This document shows positions 32,670 to 43,204 of a DNA stretch of 64,000 nucleotides, in pieces. The notes under the pieces are model-generated. The model had not been told where the DNA came from, ran no database searches, and saw nothing but the letters and a program-made list of their open reading frames with translations. A program made the position numbers and the translations under genes. Source of the stretch: Aspidapion aeneum (taxonomy: Eukaryota > Arthropoda > Insecta > Coleoptera > Brentidae); NCBI GenBank assembly GCA_963576565.1, contig OY755042.1, positions 112,941,411 through 113,005,410 on the forward strand, written 5' to 3'. Every line of letters begins with the position of its first letter. Within the stretch, counting starts at the first letter, position 1.

Positions 32670-35600
32670 ATGTCTAGTTCGGATAAAATTTTAAAGGCTA
32701 AAGCCTTGCGCTATAGTGCGATTTCACAGCTAAATTTGATCATTGAATCCGCGACCCTCGCAAAAAATGACCCTGCCTATCACAGCGGCTTTAAAGTCAA
32801 ATTTCGGACATTGTCAAAAATCAAAAAAGATTTTGAAAAGCACCATAATACTTTGTTGACGTTGGTAGCCTCTGATGAGGATCGCTTAGTAGTAGAAAAC
32901 AAAGTGGCTATGGACTTTTGCAAACGCTGTGACGAGATTTCCACTATATTTTACGAACTTTTCGAACTACCCTTTGAAGATGGAGGGCTTTTGAGCAGTA
33001 CGATAAATCCCATGGGCAGTCCCTGTGCCTCCACAGACCAGCATGGTTTACTGCCTAGGATAAAAATACCTCTTTTTCAAGGGGAATTTAAGGAGTTTCC
33101 AACCTTTTTGCAAGCCTTTAATGCTACCGTGCACAATAATAGGTCGCTGGGAAACTTTGAAAAATTCAATTTGCTTTTTTCTAATTTAAAGGGCCCTGCC
33201 CTGGATGTCATTTCTGACATTCCTATCCTTGCTGAAAATTATTTAAATGCCTACCACACCTTGGTGGATAGGTATACAAATAAACGATTACAAGCTTACC
33301 TTCACTGGAAGGCAATTGAAGGCTTCTCTCCTCTTACTAAAGAGAATGCTACGAATTTGAGGAATTTGCTTGATTGTTTTTCGAAAAACTTAAGTGCTTT
33401 AAAAGTCATGGGTTTTAAAACGGAGTTTTGGGATTATATTATGGCACAAATGCTCTTGGATAGGTTGGACCCAACCACGCGCAAGGCATTTGAGCATAAT
33501 TATTGCTCCAATGAGATCCCCTCTTATGATAAAATTCGTGCTTTTGTTTCTAGCCATTGCATTGCGTTGGAACAAATACAACAAACTCAAGATTACTTAA
33601 AAAATAAAGATTTGTCAATTTCAAGTCAGAAAAATCAAGCAAAGTTTCAAAATCGATCTGCTTTGTTTGCTAATACTCAGAGAGCCTCCAAAAATGCCTC
33701 CCAGTCTCCAAATGGCCAAAGTGGCTTAAATAATACTCCAAACCCTCAAAATTTTTGTTTTCTCTGTAAAAGTGGCGATCATATAATATACAGATGTCCT
33801 AATTTTTTGGCGAAAACTCCCCAGCAACGTTTTGAGATTGTTAAACAACATAAAGCGTGTGTCAACTGTTTGGCCTCAAAGCATAATTTACCCCAGCAAT
33901 GCAAATCAGAAAAAAGATGTTTACATTGTGGCCAATTTCATCACAGTCTCTTACATTTTTTTCCTATTAATTCTACACCTAGTTCTGCGAGTAGCCCCTC
34001 TACTTCTGCAGTGCAACCCCCGAGGAGCCCCGTGGCTACCGAATTTAATAGAACCACTAACACCATTGTTACTGGTATGTCTTTAAATGATCGCGAAGTA
34101 CTTCTCTGTACCGCTTTAATACAAATACAGGATGTTTTTCAAAATTGGCACACAGTGCGCGCCATCTGTGACTCTGGTGCTCAATCTTCATTTATATCTA
34201 AGTCATGTGCTGATAGTTTGGGCCTTCCTAAATTTAATATCGCCATGACTCTACAAAGCTTAGATCGAATGACAACTTCGGCAAAATCTGGAATTAATTG
34301 CAATATATCCTCTTTGCGTGATAATAATTTTGTTTTTAATTTTGATGCGATAATACTCGATAAAATTTGTAGTGATTTACCTCATTCCTCATTTTCGATT
34401 AAAAGTTTTCCTTTTCTCGCCAACTTAGAACTAGCTGACCCAGGCTTTAATAAAAGCGATAAAATTGATTTATTGTTGGGCGGCGATGTGTACCCTTACA
34501 TTTTGCTAGATGGTCGTTTGTCTACGGGACCCAACAACCCCGTCTGCATTAATACTATTTTTGGTTGGGGAATAATGGGCAATCTTTCACTTTCACCTTC
34601 AACTACAAATCAAATTAAAACATTTTTTACTACGTCAATGAACGATTCTTTTGTCAATTTAGATAAAAATCTACAACGATTTTGGCAAATAGATGACATA
34701 CCTAATGTCAAGGCCATTGACCCCGAAGATGAGTTTTGCGAAAATTATTTTTTGAAAACTACCTCAAAAAATGAGGAGGGGAGATATATTGTATCTTTAC
34801 CATTTAAAGTTACTGCTCCAGATTTTGGCGACACTCGATCCATTGCCGTACGTCGTTTTTTCTCCCTTGAGAAGAAATTGCTACAAAACCCTGATTTTTA
34901 TGCTGCCTACAGCTCTGTTTTACAAGATTATTTAGATAATAATCATATGCAACCGGTTTCTGCACCTTTGCCGACCGAAATTTCAAATCATTTTTATATT
35001 GCACACCATGCGGTGTTTAAAAAAGATTCTACTAGCACCCCCCTGAGGGTGGTTTTTGATGCGAGCATGCACGCCCCTGGCAAAATCTCGCTCAACAACG
35101 CTGTTTATACTGGGCCCCCTTTACAAAGGGACTTACAAAAAATTTTATTACTTTATCGTTTGCATAAATTTTGCTTTTGTTGCGACATCCGTCAAATGTA
35201 CAGGATGATTTTAGTTGACCCTAGTCAAACTAATTTTCAAAGAATAGTTTGGAGGTTTGATCCTAACCAGCCTATTCAAGACTTCGAAATAAATAGAGTT
35301 TTATTCGGGGTCTCTTGTAGCCCCTTTTTGGCTATCAGAACTTTGCTGCAACTTGCTAGAGAGCATGAGGACCTTCCTCTTGCCTCAAAAATCATTGAGG
35401 AGGCAGTTTTTGTCGATGATGTGATTTCGGGAAGTGATGACTTTTTTAAGGCCACTGAGATGAAAAATCAATTAATCGAGCTACTTAGCCGAGGTGGATT
35501 CGAATTGCGTAAATGGGCGAGCAATTGTCCCGAGCTACTATCCGATCTTCCTGAGTCACACATTTCGATGAAGGCTCTTTCTCTCGATTTAGATGCTGAA

Positions 35601-37961
35601 AATTCAACTTTGAAAAGTCTCGGTTTAAATTGGAACCCTCATACTGATGAATTTTTTTATACTTTCGACTGTTCTCTCCAAACATGCACTAAAAGAACAA
35701 TTTTAAGTAATTTGGCCCGCATTTACGACCCTCTGTCTTTTTTGGCGCCAATAGTTTTAATTTTAAAATTAATTGTTCAATACTGCTGGGCAGAAGACTT
35801 AAACTGGGACGACCCTGTCAGTCCGGAAATTGTTTTTAAATGGGAAAAATTTAAAAATGAATTAAAGTTTTTGCATTCTGTTAAAATTCCTCGTCAAATA
35901 ATTTTGCCTAATGCTAGTCAAATCCAGCTAGTAGGATTTTGCGATAGTTCAGAACGGGCCTATTGTGCTGTCGCTTATATTCGAATTTTTTATTCTGATG
36001 GAAACATTAAAGTTTTTTTTGTTTGTAGTAAATCTAGAGTCGCACCGTTGCGTCGTAAACTAACTTTACCAAGACTAGAGCTTTTAGGAGCTGTTTTGTT
36101 GGCTAAATTAATGGATTTTTTACTAGAAACGTTCTCGGAAAAAATTAAATTTGATAAAATTCTTGCTTTTACTGATAGCACAGTGACCTTATCTTGGATT
36201 CAGGGATCTCCTCACAAATTTAAAACATTTGTTTCGAATAGAACTGCCTATATACAAGGAAGAATTAGCCCTGAGTTTTGGCATTATGTTCCTACTGAAC
36301 AAAATCCTGCTGACTGCGGTACTAGGGAAATGTATCCCTCTGATTTACAAAGATTTTATTTTTGGTTAGAAGGGCCTTCTTTTCTAAACCAACCTACAAA
36401 TACTTGGGATTTTATGACAGTTACTTACGATGGGAATGCAGTTTTGGAAGAACAGCGAAAAAATATTTTTAACGTTTTTACTTGCGAACAAACAGTTGAA
36501 TATTATGTAAACAACTTGTTTGAAAAATACAGTTCTCTTTTTAAAATTAAGAGAATAGTTGCTTACTTTTTGCGAGGGTTACAAAAGTTTAAAAATCCCT
36601 CATACAATTTTGCTACTGATTACCTTACAAATCAGGATTACTACAAAAGCTTACTTTTTATTTCGAAATGCGTACAATCTTTTTCTTTCCAAAAAGAAAT
36701 TGAATTACTAAAAGATAAGAAACAGCTTCCAAAAGCTTTTCAAAAATTATGTCCATTTTTGCATAATGAAAGCTACGATTTGCTTCGTGTTGGAGGCCGT
36801 TTATGCCATTCAAATTTATCATACGATAAAAAATTTCCAATTCTTTTGCCTTCTAGTGCAAAATTCACTGAATTACTGATTTTAGATTTGCATCGCAGCA
36901 ATCTTCATTGTGGTATACAGACCACAACTTTTTTACTAATGCAAAACTTCTGGGTATTGTCTGCTAAAAAGGTAGTGAGAAAAGTTTTAAGTTCTTGCCA
37001 TACTTGCTGGAAAACTAAACCTAACTCCCTTCAACCCCCTATGGGTAACCTACCGAAATTTAGAGTTTCCGAAGCAAAGGTGTTCGAAAATGTAGGTATA
37101 GATTTTTGTGGTCCGTTCACGATTACTCTTGGTCGGACCAGAGGTGCAAAAACCATGAAAGCATATGTCTGTTTATTTATCTGTTGCGCTGTTAAAGCCG
37201 TGCATTTAGAGTTAGTCTCTGATATGACATCAGAAGCCTTTCTGGCTGCTCTGCGCCGCTTCATAGCTAGAAGAGGACTATGCTCAAAGATCTCTTCAGA
37301 TTGCGGGACCAACTTCGTGGCCTCTGAAAAATACTTGCGACAAATTTTTTCTGATTGCGTGAAGGGGGAAGGTATAGTTTGGTCTTTTAACCCACCTGCT
37401 GCTCCCCACATGGGAGGCATTTGGGAATCAAACATTAAATCTTTAAAGACTCATCTTCACAGGGTAGTTGGAAATCAAATACTCACCTATGAGGAATTAA
37501 ATACGGTTTTAACCCAAGTTGAAGCCATAATGAACTCACGTCCTTTATGTGCCTTAAGCACCGATCCTACTGATCTGGCGGTCTTGACTCCTAATAATTT
37601 TTTAAATTTGAGGCCTCCAGGTACAATACCCGATCCAAACTACTGCGATATTGCGTTAAACAGGCTGTCCAGGTGGCAACTGTTGCAAAGAATGCACCGC
37701 GATTTTTGGATTCGCTGGCATCGCGAATATTTGCACACTTTGCAACAGCGAGCCAAATGGCACCAACCTCTTGCTTCCATTGATATTGGTACTATGGTAC
37801 TGATCAAAGATGAAAATTCCACTCCATTGGATTGGCCCCTAGGCCGCATTGAAGACCTTATTAAAGGTTCTGATAATGTTCCACGGGTTGCTATTGTAAA
37901 GACTACTAAAGGTACCTACAAACGGCCTTTGGTAAAACTATGCGCCCTGCCTACAAATTAA
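32670..37961 (+). CDS. BEL/Pao Gag-Pol polyprotein, 1763 aa
   Basis: Makes the particle and enzymes for copying the element's RNA and integrating the DNA. Order seen: Gag with a DUF1759-like region from about residue 128 (LPRIKIPLFQGEFKEF); Cys/His knuckles from C363 (CX2CX4HX4C, then CVNC and CLHC motifs to about 432); a DUF1758-type aspartic protease with D501 in DSGAQ; reverse transcriptase with D839 in CDIRQMYRM and FVDD at 914-917 (catalytic D916, D917); RNase H with D1092, E1137 and D1169; integrase with H1408, H1413, C1443, C1446 and D1478, D1544, E1586; and a DUF5641-like C-terminus. No stop or frameshift interrupts it. The Met at 32670 is the first in frame and precedes the Gag region. 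FVDD instead of YVDD is the only deviation noticed, at a position that tolerates change. No separate envelope gene follows. Confidence 0.95.
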   Translation: MSSSDKILKAKALRYSAISQLNLIIESATLAKNDPAYHSGFKVKFRTLSKIKKDFEKHHNTLLTLVASDEDRLVVENKVAMDFCKRCDEISTIFYELFELPFEDGGLLSSTINPMGSPCASTDQHGLLPRIKIPLFQGEFKEFPTFLQAFNATVHNNRSLGNFEKFNLLFSNLKGPALDVISDIPILAENYLNAYHTLVDRYTNKRLQAYLHWKAIEGFSPLTKENATNLRNLLDCFSKNLSALKVMGFKTEFWDYIMAQMLLDRLDPTTRKAFEHNYCSNEIPSYDKIRAFVSSHCIALEQIQQTQDYLKNKDLSISSQKNQAKFQNRSALFANTQRASKNASQSPNGQSGLNNTPNPQNFCFLCKSGDHIIYRCPNFLAKTPQQRFEIVKQHKACVNCLASKHNLPQQCKSEKRCLHCGQFHHSLLHFFPINSTPSSASSPSTSAVQPPRSPVATEFNRTTNTIVTGMSLNDREVLLCTALIQIQDVFQNWHTVRAICDSGAQSSFISKSCADSLGLPKFNIAMTLQSLDRMTTSAKSGINCNISSLRDNNFVFNFDAIILDKICSDLPHSSFSIKSFPFLANLELADPGFNKSDKIDLLLGGDVYPYILLDGRLSTGPNNPVCINTIFGWGIMGNLSLSPSTTNQIKTFFTTSMNDSFVNLDKNLQRFWQIDDIPNVKAIDPEDEFCENYFLKTTSKNEEGRYIVSLPFKVTAPDFGDTRSIAVRRFFSLEKKLLQNPDFYAAYSSVLQDYLDNNHMQPVSAPLPTEISNHFYIAHHAVFKKDSTSTPLRVVFDASMHAPGKISLNNAVYTGPPLQRDLQKILLLYRLHKFCFCCDIRQMYRMILVDPSQTNFQRIVWRFDPNQPIQDFEINRVLFGVSCSPFLAIRTLLQLAREHEDLPLASKIIEEAVFVDDVISGSDDFFKATEMKNQLIELLSRGGFELRKWASNCPELLSDLPESHISMKALSLDLDAENSTLKSLGLNWNPHTDEFFYTFDCSLQTCTKRTILSNLARIYDPLSFLAPIVLILKLIVQYCWAEDLNWDDPVSPEIVFKWEKFKNELKFLHSVKIPRQIILPNASQIQLVGFCDSSERAYCAVAYIRIFYSDGNIKVFFVCSKSRVAPLRRKLTLPRLELLGAVLLAKLMDFLLETFSEKIKFDKILAFTDSTVTLSWIQGSPHKFKTFVSNRTAYIQGRISPEFWHYVPTEQNPADCGTREMYPSDLQRFYFWLEGPSFLNQPTNTWDFMTVTYDGNAVLEEQRKNIFNVFTCEQTVEYYVNNLFEKYSSLFKIKRIVAYFLRGLQKFKNPSYNFATDYLTNQDYYKSLLFISKCVQSFSFQKEIELLKDKKQLPKAFQKLCPFLHNESYDLLRVGGRLCHSNLSYDKKFPILLPSSAKFTELLILDLHRSNLHCGIQTTTFLLMQNFWVLSAKKVVRKVLSSCHTCWKTKPNSLQPPMGNLPKFRVSEAKVFENVGIDFCGPFTITLGRTRGAKTMKAYVCLFICCAVKAVHLELVSDMTSEAFLAALRRFIARRGLCSKISSDCGTNFVASEKYLRQIFSDCVKGEGIVWSFNPPAAPHMGGIWESNIKSLKTHLHRVVGNQILTYEELNTVLTQVEAIMNSRPLCALSTDPTDLAVLTPNNFLNLRPPGTIPDPNYCDIALNRLSRWQLLQRMHRDFWIRWHREYLHTLQQRAKWHQPLASIDIGTMVLIKDENSTPLDWPLGRIEDLIKGSDNVPRVAIVKTTKGTYKRPLVKLCALPTN

Positions 37962-37989
37962 ACTCTCTGAAATGCCCCTGGGCATTCTC

Positions 37990-38003
37990 AGGGGGGTGGG
38001 AAA
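37990..38003 (+). other. polypurine tract
   Basis: AGGGGGGTGGGAAA directly abuts the 3' LTR, the expected plus-strand primer site. Just upstream AATGCCC-CT-GGGCATT makes a 7-bp hairpin between the stop codon and the tract. Confidence 0.9.
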
Positions 38004-38710
38004 TGGTTCGTCCCGCCTTCCTTTTTGTAAATATGTTCTTTTTACTATAATTTACCAAATTGGTTCGAATTAGGCTATTTGGTGATTCACTAGAGCATTT
38101 TCTATTTTTTGTTTATTTAGTATTAATTAACTAATTAAGTACTTAAAATTACTGGGTTATTTGCATTTGAAACTCCCGCGGTTTTAAAGGCAAATATTAC
38201 AATTTGCTATAATTAATTTACTTTACATAAAATGCATTTTGAATTACTAAGGTTCCTAGTTCCTTTAATATGGACCTTCGTAATCTCATTCCTTCCTACT
38301 TATTCCTTTTCTCCTACGCCTATGGATTAACGACGCCACTGGGCGCCATGTGGGAGAATGAACGCAGCAGCGATACCTGCTGCAGCATACAGAGAACCGT
38401 TTCGCCTTCGAACGATAATACACGCGTGTTAGCGACTCTCCTACCACATGAATGTGGGTGCAAAAAGCACGGTTTAACAGCGTGTCCTCCCATGAGTTCC
38501 GCTTCCTGTATAAAAATGGTAAGTGAAAATGCATTATTTTTACCTTACATACATTTGTTTATTGCTACACTAACCTAGAAGGTAAACTAGACCATTTCAG
38601 AATCCCTTGTACCAGCTTAGCCTATGACCTTATTCCCTTAAAATTACAGTCCACATCTGACACCGTTAAATTCCAGACAACTCTCCTATCTGGACCACCA
38701 GGGAGCCCCA
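38004..38710 (+). repeat. BEL/Pao 3' LTR, 707 bp
   Basis: Same length and, in my reading, same sequence as the 5' LTR, including the donor-like GTAAGT at 38519. Confidence 0.95.
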
Positions 38711-38721
38711 GTCTGTCTGTA

Positions 38722-38780
<59 letters not shown>

Positions 38781-39518
38781 ATGTCTGTATGTCTGTATGT
38801 CTGTATGTCTGTATGTCTGTATGTCTGTATGTCTGTATGTATGTATGTCTGTATGTCTGTATGTCTGTATGTCTGTATGTCTGTATGTCTGTATGTCTGT
38901 ATGTCTGTATGTCTGTATGTCTGTATGTCTGTATGTCTGTATGTCTGTATGTCTGTATGTCTGTCTGTAACGACCAACGCGCATAACTCAAAAACCGCTT
39001 GCCCGATTTCAATGAAATTTGGTACCTAGGCTGGGTCTTGGGTCGAGATGGTCCCATTTAAAAATGAACAAAATCCACCGAACACAAGCCAAATGAAAGG
39101 GTGGGGGTAGATTTTAAAAATTAGAGTTTATGTGAAAATATGGCGTGTGTGATATCAAACGAAAGGTAATTGAGTTTGGGGTTAAACAAAATATATTTTA
39201 GTTTTTTTTAAGGGTGGGGGTAGATTTCAAAAATAACAGTTTACGTAAAAATATGGCATGTGTGATATCAAACGAAAGGTAATTGAGTCCGGAGGTAAAC
39301 AAAATATATTTTAGTGTTTGTTTTTTTAAGGGTGGGGGTAGATTTCAAAAATTTGAGTTTAAGTCAAAACATGGCTTTTGTGGTATCAAACGAAAGGTAA
39401 TTTAGTCTGGGGTTGAATAAAATTTATTTTAGTTTATAGTTATATCAGCTCACACGTACGCTATAACTATAGTAGATACCTAGTGTGAGCTTAGGCGCCC
39501 ATATATTGGCAGAGTATT
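38711..39518 (+). mobile_element. Helentron-like element, copy C, right part
   Basis: Continues from 30759: an expanded CTGT/ATGT tract to about 38967, the CGCGCATAACTCAAAAACCG block, GGGTGGGGGTAGATTT units and the 3' hairpin with ATATATTGGCAGAGTATT. The microsatellite is longer here than in other copies. Confidence 0.85.
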
Positions 39519-40269
39519 AGCTCACACATATACTATACTATAGTAGTGTGAGCTATGGTGATCCTAATTTTTTCGAGAAAAAAAAAGTTGCTCCGATTTC
39601 AAAAATTTTTATATATCTTTGCGTTTCAGATGATTTTGAAACTTTTTTGTTGCGCCGTCTGTCTGTCTGTCTGTCTGTCTGTCTGTATGTCTGTCTGTCT
39701 GTCTGTATGTCTGTCTGTAACGACCAACGCGCATAACTCAAAAACCGCTTGGCCGATTTTAATGAAATTTGGTACCTAGGCTGGGTTTTGGGCCGAGATG
39801 GTCCCATTTAAAAATTAACAAAATCCACCGAACACAAACCAAATAAAAGGGTGGGGGTAGATTTCAAAAATTAGAGTTTATGGGAAAATATGGCGTGTGT
39901 GATATCAAACAAAAGGTAATTGAGTCTGGAGTTAAACAAAATACATTTTAATTTATTTAAAAAAAGGGTGGGGGTATATTTCAAAAATTAGAGTTTAAAT
40001 GAAAATATGGCGTGTGTGATATGAAACGAAAGGTAATTGAGTCCGGCGTTTAACAAAATACATTTTAGTTTTTGTTTTTTTTAAGGGTGGGGGTAGATTT
40101 AAAAAATTTCAGTTTAAGTCAAAACATGGCTTGTGTGGTATCAAACAAAAGGTAATTTAGTCTGGAGTTGAATAAAATATATTTTAGTTTTTAGTTATAT
40201 TAGCTCACACGTACACTATAACTATAGTACCTAGTGTGAGCTTAGGGACCCATATATTGGCAGAGTATT
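39519..40269 (+). mobile_element. Helentron-like element, copy D
   Basis: A complete 751-bp copy that starts AGCTCACAC immediately after the GAGTATT end of copy C, so the two are head to tail without spacer. Same core: CTGT tract at 39656-39719, conserved block, three tandem units, 3' hairpin at about 40201-40241. Confidence 0.85.
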
Positions 40270-40522
40270 TTTTATTGTTTTTAATATTTTTGTTTTTAGT
40301 TACCTTTTTATTTTTGATTAATTTCTTAATTTGATAATAATTTGAAACCTAGTAAACAAATTAAAATTTAAATAAAAACAAACAATTAAAAAAATTACTA
40401 CGAATATAAAGAAATAATGGGGTCATTCCATAAGGAAATAACTATTTTAGTATTTTATGTAATATCTTGTAAAGCTAAATGTGCCAAATAAAATTAAATT
40501 CAATATTTGGATTCTATTTAAA
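40270..40522. other. no feature recognised
   Basis: AT-rich intronic sequence. Confidence 0.4.
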
Positions 40523-41070
40523 AATAAATGGATCCATGACGGATCTGATCCCTTTCTAGCTAGCCTATGGCACACTCATTAACGTATTAACCGGTTAAGA
40601 CGTTAATGGGCACACTTCAAGTGAAGCCATGATATATCAGCCTTAAAAGCAGTTTTTTGTAAATATCTCAGAACCTGAAGCTCTCACGAGATTTTTGGTT
40701 ATAACACAAATTATTGAGCAATATGTAGTCTACTATATTCCGAAAACCACATATTGATGCGATGCTTCGTTAAAAAGTTGGCATTTTTTAAATGTTTTAA
40801 TTGTCAAAAAACTGTCATTAGCATAATTGAATTTTGAGCAAACTCTAATCAGCTCGATAGGGTGTCGAACACTATTTTACCTAAAAATTTTATGAAAATC
40901 GGTTCAGCGGTTTAGGACCTATCGTATTGCCGACAGACATACACACACACAGACAGATATCACGATGATATTGCTAAGATAGGTCAAAATACAGCCAAAT
41001 AACACATTTACGGCGTTATCTCAAAAAAAGATTTTTTGTCGAAAATAATACCCTCTGTAGCCATTTTAGA
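40523..41070 (+). repeat. GGATCCATG-type dispersed repeat, fullest copy
   Basis: Starts AAATGGATCCATGACGGATC, has GAAAATCGGTTCAGCGGTTT, an (AC)n/GACAG microsatellite near 40930, CAAATAACACATTTACGGCG and ends near CTCTGTAGCCATTTTAGACG. Other copies: 45320-45812 (inverted), 49458-49818 (deleted), 29108-29253 and 44393-44446 (partial). Microsatellite plus conserved core recall Helentron-derived repeats, but terminal hairpins were not resolved. Confidence 0.7.
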
Positions 41071-41404
41071 CGCTCTGTAGAAATAAAATACTACGATATC
41101 TTTGAATTTATCAAACTTCCCATTATTTTTAATCAATAATTCGATATTGACATTTCCCTATTCCTGTTCGATTTCCTTCGCATTTTCTTTTAAGTATGCT
41201 GTTTATGTTTGTTCACATAATTCAAAAGAAAATAGAATAAGATATAAATTCGTTCAATGCAATGAAAAACTGAAAATAACATAACATTTTAATAAAATGT
41301 CGAATTTTTGCCAAATGTATAAAATCTTATAAAATCGGTATATCGGTTTTTGTTGGCCCTTTTTTGAACCAAATAATTTATTTTAAGTAAAAATAAAAAA
41401 AGTT

Positions 41405-41995
41405 TTTCAGTCCTGTGATGAGTATAAATACTTAGGTCTAAAAATTACAGCTGACGGAACATTAGACAAAGCTATAAAAGATCGAAACGTACAAGGAAGA
41501 AAAACAATAACTTTATTAAATGGAATAATTTGGGACCAAAGTATATCAAAACATAACAAAAAGCTTAAATATAACACCATTGTAAAAAGTATTATTACAT
41601 ACGGCTCAGAAGTATGGCCAATCAAGGATAGAACAGAAAAAATGCTTTCCGCTACGGAGATGGACTATTGGAGAAGAGCAGCAGGGAAATCAAAAAGAGA
41701 AAGAGTTACAAATCAAAGAATAAGAGAAATTATGACAGTGGGTGAACGTACTTTAGTGGATAATATAAGAACAAAACAACTAGTGTGGTACGGACATGTA
41801 CAAAGAATGAATGATGAAAGACTACCTAAACAAATACTAAAATGGAAACCAACTGGCCGAAGAAAACGAGGACGGCCAAGGAGAAGCTGGAGAGAAGGAA
41901 TAGACAGTGAAATAAGAATAAGAGGCCTAGATGATGAATTATGGGCAAACAGAAACGAGTGGAGATTGGGTATCGGAAGACGTAGAACGTTGTGA
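41405..41995 (+). pseudogene. non-LTR retrotransposon ORF2, C-terminal part
   Basis: An open frame of about 197 codons enters without a start and reads CDEYKYLGLKITADG, LLNGIIWDQSISK, IITYGSEVWPIKD, then WRRAAGKSKRERVTNQRIRE, LVWYGHVQRM, KWKPTGRRKRGRPRRSW and a terminal GLDDELWANRNEWR. This is the classic region after the reverse transcriptase core in endonuclease-type non-LTR elements. The catalytic core is absent, so it is a 5'-truncated insertion, though this part has no stops and looks fairly young. A short TA run follows the stop. Confidence 0.85.
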
Positions 41996-42100
41996 TTGCG
42001 ATAAATATATATATATATAAAAAAAGTTTTTTTACGATTAGCCTCTATATCGACGGTATGGCTGGCTAAAACGATATTGATTTTTCATACCTTTGACAGT

Positions 42101-42400
42101 GGGAAAGAAGAATTATAGAGGTCAGTTGAATGGCTTGGTCGTGTTAATACTCTGAGAGTTTCTCGTTCTTGTATTGAGACACCACACACACAATGAGTAG
42201 AAGTTTTCTGAAAATTTATGCATGGTCTTTGGTGGCTTGTGTAAGAGCGTTTGCGTACAAAGCAAGAGATTCCGGGTTCGAGTCACGGCCGAAGAAAAAC
42301 TTTTTTCTTATTTTTCTTTCTTTAATTTCACTTGTTGTTTATGGTTTTAGATCCTTGCATTATTTGATATTTGAGACTTTTTTATGTTATCTTATTCTGT
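42101..42400 (+). repeat. composite SINE-like repeat, copy 3
   Basis: The block 42101-42182 is the inverse of 12953-13048. Then GAAGTTTTCTGAAAATTTAT, a tRNA-like head at 42226-42296 and the shared tail CTTTAATTTCACTTGTTGTT. The 144-codon frame across it is not a gene. Confidence 0.6.
42226..42296 (+). tRNA. tRNA-like SINE head
   Basis: TCTTTGG/CCGAAGA acceptor stem, GCTT/GAGC D stem, TTTGC/GCAAG anticodon stem with loop GTACAAA, and a T arm with CCGGGTTCGAGT. The T stem has a mismatch (CACGG) and the anticodon differs from copy 1, as expected for a decaying SINE head rather than a tRNA gene. Confidence 0.45.
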
Positions 42401-43204
42401 GGCATTTTATCATCGTTTTGCCTTTATCTTATAATGGACTTTTTAAACGAAAAATTAAAGGCGTGTTTTTGCAGCTTCAGACAAGTAATTCGCAAGGATT
42501 TTCCTGTCGGCGAAAAATGCTTTTAGATTTTTTATCGTTAAAGAATATGAAGAAAGAAGTTTATGTCTTTTACAGGGCAATCTTGGGAACAATACAAATT
42601 TTGTTTTATAAAAAGGAAATGGGTTAAAATGGTAAATTATGAATTATAAATCGATTGCAAAATATACAGGGCAAAAGTACAGTTTGATTTAAATTGAGTA
42701 CTCAGCATTTAGCTACCAACAAGCAATTTACACCAGAAATAAACTTTAAGAGATAAAAAATTTATAGAGAGGGGGGATGCCCCAAAATATTTTTTTACTG
42801 ACTTTGAGTATTATTTACTGAGTTACAAAAATGAATGTTCAAAATTTTTCTTTGATTTGAGGATTTCTACAAACACATTCATTTTTATTTCAAGGCGGCT
42901 ACTTTTAAAAGTGATGTCTAACTTATTAAATATTTAACTGTATACAAAGGGTTTTTTTAACAAAAATAATTTTTTGAAAAAAACAATGTTAAGGATACAG
43001 AATGCATATTTTAAACTTTTTTCCCTGTTTTTAGTAGGCCTAGGAAATTTTATTCGCTTGCAAAATGATCTTTAGAATATTTTTAGCGTTTTCGAGTTAT
43101 TAGCAACAAACCGTCAAGAAGCACGTTTAAGGGGGGGAACCACCTTCCCCTGCCAGGATTGGGGGGGGGTGGTTCCCTTTCGTAAAATGTTCGGGCGAGT
43201 CTTA
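42401..43204. other. unassigned
   Basis: TACAGGGCAAAAGTACAG near 42665 could be the outer end of the following foldback, but I could not pair it on the right. Confidence 0.35.

Larger units (their letters stand above)
30760..38710 (+). mobile_element. complete BEL/Pao LTR retrotransposon, 7951 bp
   Basis: Two 707-bp LTRs (30760-31466, 38004-38710) flank a primer-binding-like site, a leader with 95-bp repeats, one gag-pol frame of 1763 codons and a polypurine tract. GTCTG lies on both sides and may be a 5-bp duplication, but the target is a GTCT microsatellite, so it is not conclusive. No envelope-like frame is present. Intact coding and matching LTRs indicate a recent insertion. Confidence 0.95.

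Noticed and set aside
38622..39057. Long frames of Ser-Val-Cys-Leu or Thr-Asp-Arg-Gln repeats
   Set aside because: These are six-frame readings of the CTGT/ATGT microsatellite.
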